A stretch of 8,442 nucleotides of DNA from JBKHHU01 sp046539045 (GTDB lineage Bacteria; Planctomycetota; Phycisphaerae; SM23-33), in the NCBI GenBank assembly GCA_046539045.1, contig JBKHHU010000154.1, positions 1 to 8,442 of the forward strand, given 5' to 3'. The notes below the pieces were generated by a model that was given only the letters and a program-made list of their open reading frames with translations, searched no databases and was not told where the DNA came from. The translations under genes were made by a program, and so were the position numbers. Positions 1-6,410 of this stretch are shown here, piece by piece (positions within the stretch are counted from its first letter, which is position 1; every line of letters begins with the position of its first letter).

Positions 1-92
1 TTTCCTGCATGCTTTTCGCTCCATGGACAAAGGCCCCAAAGCCGCACTGGGAGGGGGCGAAATGGCTCCGCAGGCGGACCAGAACGGCCGAC

Positions 93-149
93 ACCCCCTT
101 CAAGAGGGGCTAAAAAGGGGGTGAAACCGAGAAAAGCCCCGTTTTTATT
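93..149 (+). terminator. Terminator- or attenuator-like nested hairpins
   Basis: GGGGCT (106-111) can pair with AGCCCC (135-140), and GTTTTTATT follows directly, which is the layout of a rho-independent terminator. Its loop is long (23 bases), so the structure is weaker than the other terminators here. A second perfect pair, ACCCCCTT (93-100) with AAGGGGGT (115-122), crosses the first and cannot form at the same time. CCCCT (95-99) can also pair with AGGGG (105-109). This probably ends transcription of a gene lying left of the window. The mutually exclusive pairings would also fit an attenuator. No gene can be assigned to positions 1-92. Confidence 0.4.
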
Positions 150-170
150 GGCTCAAGTGAATTTTTTGTG

Positions 171-200
171 TTGACGAAACCTGTCGCGGGGCGGAACATG
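171..200 (+). promoter_or_regulatory. Possible promoter for the HU gene
   Basis: TTGACG (171-176) is a five-of-six match to the sigma70-type -35 box. At 17-18 bases downstream there is only a poor -10 candidate (GAACAT/AACATG, 194-200). The position fits a transcript with a structured leader of about 120 bases ahead of the HU gene. The weak -10 keeps confidence low. Confidence 0.3.
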
Positions 201-238
201 CACGGGTCGGGTAATCGACGCAATTCTGTTGTAAGGGG

Positions 239-300
239 CCACGGCAGTTAAGGATGCATCCGCCGTGGTGAAACAAGTGGAGATCCGGCGCGTGCCGGAT
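239..300 (+). promoter_or_regulatory. Structured 5' leader of the HU gene: two tandem perfect hairpins
   Basis: The first hairpin pairs CCACGGC (239-245) with GCCGTGG (262-268), seven perfect base pairs. Its loop contains the 10-base palindrome GGATGCATCC (252-261). The second pairs ATCCGGC (283-289) with GCCGGAT (294-300), seven perfect pairs around a four-base loop. Both sit between the probable promoter and the ribosome binding site at 315-322, and neither is followed by a T-run. They are therefore better read as leader RNA structure (stability or translational control) or as protein-binding dyads than as terminators. What binds them cannot be told from the sequence. Confidence 0.5.
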
Positions 301-330
301 TCGGAACCATGTTCAGAAGGAGCGAATCAC

Positions 331-621
331 ATGGCCAAAGCTGCAAAGAAGCCGATGACCAAGGCCCAGATCATGACGGCCCTGGCCGAGAAGACCGACC
401 TGCCCAAGAAGGACGTGAAGGCGGTCGTGGAAGAACTGGTCCAGCTCGCCTACAAGCAGGCCAAGGTCGGGTTCACCGTCCCGGGTCTGGGTAAGCTCGT
501 CGTCCAGACGCGTAAGGCCCGCTGGGGCCGCAACCCCGCCACCGGCGAGAAGATCAAGATCCCTCGCAAGAAGGTGCTGAAGTTCCGCATCGCCAAGGCC
601 GCCAAGGACGCCTGCCTCTAA
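331..621 (+). CDS. HU-family nucleoid DNA-binding protein
   Basis: This 96-residue protein belongs to the HU/IHF family of small basic dimers that bend and compact DNA in the nucleoid. The signature GRNPATGEKIKIP (residues 66-78) is the family's DNA-gripping beta-arm; Pro69 is the residue that intercalates between base pairs. Helices occupy about residues 10-45, and VPGLGKLVV (50-58) is the start of the sheet. The protein is a few residues longer than the usual 90 because of a Lys/Ala-rich tail before MTKAQI. The ATG at 331 is chosen because AGAAGGAG (315-322) lies eight bases upstream. An earlier GTG at 265 would run translation through leader hairpins and has no such site. The gene is monocistronic, closed by a strong terminator. 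HU is preferred over IHF because the sequence is generic and there is no partner gene, but the two cannot be separated with certainty. Confidence 0.95.
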   Translation: MAKAAKKPMTKAQIMTALAEKTDLPKKDVKAVVEELVQLAYKQAKVGFTVPGLGKLVVQTRKARWGRNPATGEKIKIPRKKVLKFRIAKAAKDACL

Positions 622-648
622 GCCGTCCAACGCAGTCGAGAATTCAAC

Positions 649-686
649 AGCCTGCCCGGGTCACACCACCCGGACAGGCTGTTTTT
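649..686 (+). terminator. Intrinsic terminator of the HU gene
   Basis: AGCCTGCCCGGGT (649-661) pairs with ACCCGGACAGGCT (668-680) with one mismatch in thirteen and a six-base loop. GTTTTT (681-686) follows directly. It sits 28 bases after the HU stop codon and separates HU from the next gene. Confidence 0.92.
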
Positions 687-748
687 CATTGTGCTTCTGT
701 GGCGCCTGGGGTGCCGCCATGTCAGGGGCGGAGCCTTCCCGCAGGGGC

Positions 749-777
749 TCGACAACCGATCGCGGGCCCGGTAAAAT
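749..777 (+). promoter_or_regulatory. Sigma70-type promoter for the unknown exported protein
   Basis: TCGACA (749-754) and TAAAAT (772-777) each match five of six consensus bases and are separated by exactly 17 bases. The start of transcription would fall near 784, giving a leader of about 30 bases before the ATG at 816. It lies downstream of the HU terminator, so the next gene appears to be its own transcription unit. Confidence 0.65.
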
Positions 778-815
778 ATGCGCATCAGAGACATCTCTGT
801 CGAAAGGGGAAATTG

Positions 816-2090
816 ATGAAGAGATTTCATCTGGCAATAGCGGTGGCGGCTGGGGTTGTTCTGTTGGCGCTGGTCGTAGGGTGGCAATTGGCCGGCGGGG
901 CTCCGCCCGACGTGCCGCCGGCGTGGCAGAAGACCGTGCTGCTCCCAGAGCCGGACGCTTCGCAACGGGGGCATGCGACTGTAGGAATAGTCATCGGCTC
1001 GGGTGGCGACCTTGCTCAGGAACATGTCAGTAATCAGCCCGGGGCGTTGGACGGAATCGTTCCGCCGGGAGACCGACGGAAACTGTTTCAGGCGCTGAAC
1101 GGCAGGTGTGGAGTCGTCGCCCGCGACCGTTGCTGGTCCAGCGTGAATATATGGAGTCGCGAGCCGGAGTATCTCTGGGTGTTTGAAGATCAACAGGCCG
1201 TCCCGGAAATCCGCGTCGTCGGCCAGGCGGAGGGCACCATACCGGCGGGCGAACCCGGCACGGCCGGCGCTTTGGAGTACCGTCTGCAGGCAGAGCACCT
1301 CAAGACGGTGAAGGATCGGTCCGAGACCCAGCCGTCGGTACCTGTGTCGCTTAAAGTCGGCGACGAGGTGGATACCGACCCCGACGAGCAGAAGAAATGG
1401 TGTCAGATTCGGTACACCCTTACGCTGCGAAACCGCTCCGACAGCTCCGCTGAGCCGAAGACCGTCAGCTGGGACCGATGGCACAAGGTGCGGGCGTGTC
1501 CGCCGAACCTCGTCGGCGAGAAGGTTACCCCACTGGCAGCGCCCATGACGCCGGATCAATACGAGCCGGGCGACGGGATGGAGTTCTGCTCAGCCCCGGT
1601 CAGTTGGTTACTGGCAGACCATCGGCAGACCGCCCACGTCGTGATCAAGGACTATCATCTGTTCCCGGAGAAGGCCTGGAACGGATTCGTTGCCGCGATG
1701 GATCAGCGGGTGTTTATCGCCTTCGAGGATCAGGTGGAGAAGGTGCCGGCCGACGACGGGGATGGTTCAGCCGCCGGGGAATGGCGGTTTGTGAACGGTT
1801 CGGAGCCGGAAGTGAAGTTGGTGGGCGCCACGCAGGGCATCTGCGATACGAAAACCCTCGGCTGCCCGGAGTCGCGACAGTTGCGTTACCGCATGCGCGT
1901 TCGGTGGATGGGCGAGTCCAACAGGGCGAGCAAGAAAACCGGCTGGGCGTTCCTGCAGTTGGATCACGTGTATTTCCCGGAGAATGTCCCGCCGCACGTT
2001 GTCAGTAAAGGCGTGGGCCTGCAGGCTGAGGTGGGGCCGGGCCGGGCGACGCTTCTGCCCGAGCGCTTCGGAGAAGATCCGGAGGAATAG
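816..2090 (+). CDS. Exported or membrane-anchored protein of unknown function with a probable internal duplication
   Basis: I do not recognise the family. The product is 424 residues. MKRFHLAIAV and the hydrophobic run to about residue 25 form a signal peptide or N-terminal anchor, and no lipobox cysteine follows, so the rest should be outside the cytoplasm. The body has seven cysteines (98, 106, 196, 228, 258, 343, 350), many tryptophans and strand-like segments. Two stretches look related. In the first, FEDQ (123-126), PEIRVVG (130-136) and LEYRL (153-157) occur in order; in the second, FEDQ (303-306), PEVKLVG (331-337) and LRYRM (356-360) occur in the same order. That suggests a diverged two-copy domain. 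The ATG at 816 is chosen for AAGGGGA (804-810) five bases upstream and because it starts the signal sequence; the open frame extends back to 699 across the promoter. The gene is alone between a promoter and a terminator. Confidence 0.85.
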   Translation: MKRFHLAIAVAAGVVLLALVVGWQLAGGAPPDVPPAWQKTVLLPEPDASQRGHATVGIVIGSGGDLAQEHVSNQPGALDGIVPPGDRRKLFQALNGRCGVVARDRCWSSVNIWSREPEYLWVFEDQQAVPEIRVVGQAEGTIPAGEPGTAGALEYRLQAEHLKTVKDRSETQPSVPVSLKVGDEVDTDPDEQKKWCQIRYTLTLRNRSDSSAEPKTVSWDRWHKVRACPPNLVGEKVTPLAAPMTPDQYEPGDGMEFCSAPVSWLLADHRQTAHVVIKDYHLFPEKAWNGFVAAMDQRVFIAFEDQVEKVPADDGDGSAAGEWRFVNGSEPEVKLVGATQGICDTKTLGCPESRQLRYRMRVRWMGESNRASKKTGWAFLQLDHVYFPENVPPHVVSKGVGLQAEVGPGRATLLPERFGEDPEE

Positions 2091-2123
2091 ACGGTGTGAA
2101 ATGGATGGCCCGAGGAGCGAAAA

Positions 2124-2163
2124 GGAAAGCCCCGCCGCATGATGAATGCCGGCGGGGCTTTCC
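2124..2163. terminator. Shared (bidirectional) terminator between the unknown protein and rho
   Basis: GGAAAGCCCCGCCG (2124-2137) pairs perfectly with its complement at 2150-2163, fourteen base pairs around a 12-base loop. It lies in the 102-base gap between two convergent genes. The CTTTCC at the plus-strand end is a modest T-rich tail. On the minus strand the stem runs into TTTCCTTTT, a better tract. It probably ends both transcripts, most clearly that of rho. Confidence 0.75.
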
Positions 2164-2192
2164 GTTGGTTCGCGTTGGGTCAGTCGGTCGGT

Positions 2193-3338
<1,146 letters not shown>

Positions 3339-3450
3339 AGTCGCTTTGTGTCTGGGCAGATGAACAGAAGCGCAACGGGTCCGATGGGACTGACGCCGTC
3401 ACCGCAGCCTTCCATTGCTGAGTGAACTGCCACTGAAGAGAAAAAGAGTT

Positions 3451-3489
3451 TGAGACCTTTGGACTGCAGGTCTCAGCGGGAAATCCCGC
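3451..3489 (-). promoter_or_regulatory. Two adjacent hairpins in the rho leader (attenuator-like, or hisA terminator)
   Basis: TGAGACCT (3451-3458) pairs perfectly with AGGTCTCA (3468-3475) around nine bases. Touching it, GCGGG (3476-3480) pairs with CCCGC (3485-3489). Read on the minus strand, the eight-base-pair hairpin is followed five bases later by TTTTT (3445-3441). This could be a weak terminator for the hisHA transcript, or an attenuator in the leader of rho. rho is known to be autoregulated by leader attenuation in E. coli, but no sequence similarity to that leader is claimed here. Confidence 0.45.
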
Positions 3490-3491
3490 AG

Positions 3492-3520
3492 AAGAAAACC
3501 TATTCCGTCCGAATTGTCAA
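3492..3520 (-). promoter_or_regulatory. Possible promoter for rho
   Basis: On the minus strand a perfect TTGACA lies at 3520-3515. At 17 bases the -10 would be TTTCTT (3497-3492), a poor match, and a TAGGTT lies at a shorter spacing. Transcription from here would give rho a leader of roughly 150 bases containing the hairpin at 3451-3475. The perfect -35 is persuasive, the -10 is not. Confidence 0.4.
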
Positions 3521-3542
3521 GAGTCTAGTAACTTTTCGTAAG

Positions 3543-4268
3543 CTATTTGTCTGCCGTTTCACAGGCAGCTTTCAAGTTGATTCTCCCCTCATAGTAAGCT
3601 TTTCCGATGATCGCGCCTCCACAACCGATCTGCCTGCACCGTCGAACATCGTCAATGTCGCTGACTCCGCCCGACGCAATGACCGGCACGTCGGTTGCCT
3701 TAATGACCTCAGCCGTGCCCTCGATATTCACGCCCTCGAGCATGCCGTCTCTGCTGATGTCGGTATATACGATCGCCCCGAGCGGCCAACCGGTAACCCG
3801 GGCGGCGATTTCCGTCGGGCTTGCCTCGACCTGCTCGGTCCAGCCGTGAATCGCCAGCCTGCCGTTGCGGGCGTCCAGCCCGAGAGCAATCTTTCCGGAA
3901 AGGTCATCCCGTCGCTGGATGAGTTCCTCAAACCACGCCCAGTCTTTCAGGGCCGCGGACCCGACTACCACGCGGGAGATGCCCAGTTCGAGCATCGCGT
4001 CAATGGTCTTCTCATCGCGAGCCCCTCCGCCCAGTTCCAGTCGGGCGTCGACAGCCTCTGCCACGGACCGGACGGCGTCTGCATTGGTCAGCTTTCCGCT
4101 CCGTGCGGCATCAAGGTCGACCATGTGGATCCACCGCGCCCCGGCATCGACGAACTGTCCGGCGATCGAGGCGGGGTCACTGCTGTAGGTGGTTTGCTTG
4201 TCGTAATCGCCGCGCAGCAGGCGAACCACTTTTCCGTCACGAAGATCGATCGCGGGGTAAATATCCAT
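3543..4268 (-). CDS. hisA: HisA, ProFAR isomerase (histidine biosynthesis)
   Basis: HisA is the cytoplasmic (beta/alpha)8-barrel enzyme that converts ProFAR to PRFAR by an Amadori rearrangement, the step just before the HisH-HisF synthase. The length of 241 residues is normal and the whole barrel is present. PAIDLRDGKVVRL (5-17) carries catalytic Asp8. LGLDARNG (129-136) carries the second catalytic Asp, Asp132. IVYTDISRDGMLEGVN (166-181), VIASGGVSDIDD (196-207) and GAIIGKAYYEGR (218-229) are family hallmarks, the latter two in the phosphate-binding region. The ATG at 4268 gives the canonical MDIYPAIDL start. It lies 32 bases inside the end of hisH in another frame, and the only purine-rich site (GAGGGA) is 13 bases away, so translation is probably coupled to hisH. 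A dual HisA/TrpF (PriA) role cannot be excluded from sequence reading alone. Confidence 0.98.
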   Translation of the reverse strand: MDIYPAIDLRDGKVVRLLRGDYDKQTTYSSDPASIAGQFVDAGARWIHMVDLDAARSGKLTNADAVRSVAEAVDARLELGGGARDEKTIDAMLELGISRVVVGSAALKDWAWFEELIQRRDDLSGKIALGLDARNGRLAIHGWTEQVEASPTEIAARVTGWPLGAIVYTDISRDGMLEGVNIEGTAEVIKATDVPVIASGGVSDIDDVRRCRQIGCGGAIIGKAYYEGRINLKAACETADK

Positions 4269-4920
4269 GGGCGAACAGAGATCCCTCGAGAGCCAATATC
4301 CAAAGTTTGACGAAATTGCTCAGAATTTGCAAGCCAATGCTTTGACTTTTTTCCGGGTGGAATTGCGTTCCGAACACGTTGTCTTTCCAGACCGAGGAGC
4401 AATAGTCCCTGCCGTAGTCGGTGCGGGTGAGGATCACCGCCTCGTCGGAAGGGTCGGCATAGAAGCTGTGGGCGAAGTACACGTAGGAGCCCTGCGGGAT
4501 GTCCCCGAGCAGCGGACACTCCCGGTCCCAGCGGATCTGGTTCCAGCCCATCTGCGGAACGCGAAGACGGTCCGCTTGCGGCTGGTCGGAGAAATCGAAC
4601 CGTCGCACCTTGCCCGGGAAGATGCCCAGTCCGGTGTGCTCGCCGTCCTCATAGGATACGTCAAAGAACATCTGGAAGCCCAGGCAGATGCCCAGCAGGG
4701 GCGTGCCGTCGTTGACCGCGGCCAGGATCGGCTCGGCCAGACCGTGATCGCGCACCCGGGCGATGGCGTCCTTGAAGGCGCCCACGCCGGGCAGGACGAT
4801 CTTCTCTGCCTCGGGCAGCTGGCCCGGCTGATCGATAATTTTCGCATCGCCCCCGACGCGCTGCAGGGCTTTCTGCACGCTGCGGAGGTTTCCCATGCCG
4901 TAGTCGACGATGGCGATCAT
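4237..4920 (-). CDS. hisH: HisH, glutaminase subunit of imidazole-glycerol-phosphate synthase
   Basis: HisH releases ammonia from glutamine and channels it to HisF, which makes IGP and AICAR from PRFAR. The 227-residue product begins MIAIVDYGMGNLRSV, the standard N-terminus. It carries the class I amidotransferase triad: Cys79 in GICLGFQM, with His188 and Glu190 in TQFHPEKS. PGVGAF (44-49), VPQMGWN (121-127) and YFAHSFY (148-154) are typical. The ATG at 4920 is chosen because the upstream extension of the frame to 5064 would run through the promoter and has no HisH similarity. The domain normally ends near NFVKLW (202-207); the last 20 residues are a tail that exists because the frame reads on into hisA, overlapping it by 32 bases. 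hisF is absent from the window, so the partner must be encoded elsewhere. Confidence 0.97.
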   Translation of the reverse strand: MIAIVDYGMGNLRSVQKALQRVGGDAKIIDQPGQLPEAEKIVLPGVGAFKDAIARVRDHGLAEPILAAVNDGTPLLGICLGFQMFFDVSYEDGEHTGLGIFPGKVRRFDFSDQPQADRLRVPQMGWNQIRWDRECPLLGDIPQGSYVYFAHSFYADPSDEAVILTRTDYGRDYCSSVWKDNVFGTQFHPEKSQSIGLQILSNFVKLWILALEGSLFAHGYLPRDRSS

Positions 4921-4959
4921 GGTGCTTGGTTTCCACGTAACGGTTTGCGGTTCCACAAC

Positions 4960-4976
4960 TCCCGCCCGCGGCGGGA
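4960..4976 (-). repeat. GC-rich inverted repeat at the start of the hisH leader
   Basis: TCCCGCC (4960-4966) and GGCGGGA (4970-4976) form a perfect seven-base dyad around three bases. It lies just downstream of the -10 box of the hisH promoter, near the expected transcription start. It could be an operator or a 5'-end hairpin that stabilises the message. No T-run follows, so it is not a terminator. Confidence 0.35.
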
Positions 4977-4984
4977 AAGCGGGC

Positions 4985-5013
4985 ATTATAGAGGTGTCCG
5001 GGGCAAGTGGAAA
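4985..5013 (-). promoter_or_regulatory. Promoter of the hisHA unit
   Basis: On the minus strand, a perfect TATAAT (4990-4985) lies 17 bases after TTTCCA (5013-5008), a four-of-six match to the -35 box. Transcription would begin near 4978, leaving about 58 bases before hisH. It sits between the terminator of the upstream lipoprotein gene and hisH, as expected for an independent unit. Confidence 0.7.
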
Positions 5014-5062
5014 GGCAAAAGGCAGAGCAGGCGTTGGGCGGGAAACAGTGAGGGGACATGAC

Positions 5063-5093
5063 AAAAAACGCGGCGACCCGGTGGGGCGCCGCG
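5063..5093 (-). terminator. Intrinsic terminator of the OmpA-like lipoprotein gene
   Basis: Read on the minus strand, CGCGGCG (5093-5087) pairs with CGCCGCG (5075-5069). After one mismatch, CCC pairs with GGG around a three-base loop. Six T residues (5068-5063) follow directly. It starts 30 bases after the stop codon. This is one of the clearest terminators in the window. Confidence 0.93.
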
Positions 5094-5122
5094 CAATTTC
5101 TGTCTTGTCGGCTCGGCCGGTG

Positions 5123-5836
5123 CTACTTCTTGACCGCGATGATCTCCACGCGGCGGTTCTTGGCTTTGCCTTCCTTGGTAGCGTTGGTCGTTACGAAATT
5201 GGTCGCGCCCATCGCGATGGTCTCGATCCGGTCGCGATCGACGCCCTGTTCGATCAGGTAGCGGCTGACGGCAAGGGCTCTTCCGGCAGAGAGTCCGAGG
5301 TTGTCGGTCCAGATTTTTTTGGTCCGCACCAGTTTGTCGCTGTCGGTGTAACCGTACACACGGACCGGCAGGCCGGAATACTCGCGTTTGAGGTCGTCGG
5401 CGATCTGGCTGAGGGCATCCCTGCCGGACTTGGTGAGCTTGGCACTCCCGGAGGAGAAGAGGATGTCGCTTCCGACGGTGACCTTGTCCCCGACCAGACC
5501 CTTCTCCCATCCCTTGGCGGTATCACCGGAGGGTGCTGCCTGAGTCGGTTTGGCGGCCAGCTCGGTCTTCAGGTCGCGGATGGTGTTGTTGGCACTCGTC
5601 AGGTCCTGTCGGGCCTGCTGGAGTTGCAGTTCCATCTGGTTGACTTCCTCGCGGTGGTTGGCCAGAACGGTTTCGGAACTGTTGAGCTGGCTGCGAAACT
5701 CGTCGTTCTGGGCGGCCAGGGCGTTGTAGTCGTTCTGCAGCGCGGCCAGCTGCTGCTTTTCCTTCTGGCAGCAACCAATAGCCAAGAAAGAAGTTAGCAC
5801 AAGGATTACGGCGGATTTGAAAGCAAGGTTCGTCAT
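5123..5836 (-). CDS. OmpA-family peptidoglycan-associated lipoprotein with coiled-coil stalk
   Basis: This 237-residue envelope protein should tether the outer membrane to peptidoglycan. Residues 1-21 form a lipoprotein-type signal ending FLAIGC, with Cys22 the likely lipidation site; the lipobox is slightly atypical (Ala at -3). Residues 24-95 are rich in Gln, Glu, Leu and Asn with heptad-like spacing, predicted coiled coil, followed by a short Pro/Ala/Thr linker. The OmpA C-terminal domain spans about 118-237: ILFSSGSAKLTKSG (125-138), VYGYTDSD (160-167) with the peptidoglycan-binding Asp165, LSAGRALAVSRYL (182-194) and KNRRVEI (226-232) with the binding arginine. The ATG at 5836 is chosen over an upstream start at 5890 because AAAGGAG lies six bases ahead and it begins the signal peptide. 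Pal/YiaD-like is a fair description. No Tol genes are adjacent, so a Tol-Pal role is unproven. Confidence 0.93.
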   Translation of the reverse strand: MTNLAFKSAVILVLTSFLAIGCCQKEKQQLAALQNDYNALAAQNDEFRSQLNSSETVLANHREEVNQMELQLQQARQDLTSANNTIRDLKTELAAKPTQAAPSGDTAKGWEKGLVGDKVTVGSDILFSSGSAKLTKSGRDALSQIADDLKREYSGLPVRVYGYTDSDKLVRTKKIWTDNLGLSAGRALAVSRYLIEQGVDRDRIETIAMGATNFVTTNATKEGKAKNRRVEIIAVKK

Positions 5837-5894
5837 GGAGGTCTCCTTTCCTCGCAGGTTCAAGTTAGGAGTCGGTGTCGGTAAGCTCAATCGA

Positions 5895-5919
5895 ATTATA
5901 ACGCTACGTCACGGTGACG
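5895..5919 (-). promoter_or_regulatory. Promoter of the OmpA-like gene with operator-like palindrome
   Basis: On the minus strand a perfect TATAAT (5900-5895) lies about 60 bases upstream of the lipoprotein start. No good -35 box sits at 16-18 bases. Instead, the interval holds CGTCAC-G-GTGACG (5907-5919), a perfect 13-base palindrome with six-base arms, centred about 25 bases before the expected transcription start. This position suits a repressor operator, or an activator that substitutes for a weak -35. The binding protein is unknown. Confidence 0.55.
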
Positions 5920-5968
5920 ATACACGCAAGCTGCATTTTCCGTTTTTGGGAGCGGTTGTCCGGAGTTC

Positions 5969-6373
5969 TCACCCGTCGGAGTGGTGCCGATCGCTCCTGT
6001 CTGTATGGGCCTCAGGCTCTGGACGGGCCTGAGCCTCCTGCTTCTCTTCCTTGTCCAGCTTGAGCTTTTTGTCTTTGCGGGCTTTCTCTGCCTCGCGAAG
6101 GGCCTTCTCTGCTGTCTTCTGGCGCTGCTGTTTGTTGCCCTTCCTCAACGAGCCGACGCCCCGCAGCAGAATGACGGCGGCTATGACCACGATGACTCCG
6201 CCCAGCCCGCTGAGGAGCATCACGGCGATGGTGCTGACCTGCAGTTGCTTCCACCAGTAAATAGAAACCGGCGAGGTGGTGGCGCCTTGGCTGATGACGA
6301 ACAGCACCGCTGCCAGCAGGAGCAGTCCGCCGAAGATGATATAAGTCAGTCCTTTGGCTTTCTTCGCATTCAT
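5969..6373 (-). CDS. Small two-helix membrane protein, LapA/DUF1049-like layout
   Basis: The 134-residue product has two hydrophobic helices (about 9-30 and 47-70), separated by a short segment with VSIYWWKQLQV (36-46). A long cytoplasmic tail, extremely rich in Lys, Glu, Arg and Ala, is likely helical or coiled coil (about 72-120) and ends in a polar His/Asp/Ser stretch. The order helix, Val/Trp-containing link, glycine-bearing second helix, then basic coiled tail resembles the LapA (DUF1049) family of inner-membrane proteins involved in LPS assembly control. The match is by layout only, so function is not assigned. AAAGGA lies eight bases before the ATG. The gene follows the prepilin peptidase after 37 bases with no terminator, so the two are probably co-transcribed. 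Confidence 0.8.
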   Translation of the reverse strand: MNAKKAKGLTYIIFGGLLLLAAVLFVISQGATTSPVSIYWWKQLQVSTIAVMLLSGLGGVIVVIAAVILLRGVGSLRKGNKQQRQKTAEKALREAEKARKDKKLKLDKEEKQEAQARPEPEAHTDRSDRHHSDG

Positions 6374-6410
6374 TCGATTGGTCCTTTCCCCTTCGGTTCC
6401 GGCGCGTCGG

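Noticed and set aside
2..124. A short open frame reaching from the left edge to a TGA at 122-124, possibly the end of an upstream gene
   Set aside because: The roughly 40 codons have no recognisable motif and no strong codon bias, and the neighbouring frame is also open, so it cannot be supported as coding.
265..330. N-terminal extension of HU from a GTG at 265
   Set aside because: It would cover the leader hairpins and has no ribosome binding site, whereas the ATG at 331 has a strong one and gives a normal HU length.
618..1559. Long minus-strand open frame opposite the unknown exported protein
   Set aside because: It spans a terminator and a promoter of the other strand, encodes an Arg/Pro-rich composition with no family features, and is typical of antisense frames in GC-rich DNA.
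4267..5061. Plus-strand frame opposite hisH
   Set aside because: It is the complement of a well-conserved hisH and reads across the his promoter; no independent evidence supports it.
4921..5064. Longer HisH start at 5064
   Set aside because: The added 48 residues cross the promoter and have no similarity to HisH, which begins at the canonical MIAIVDYG.
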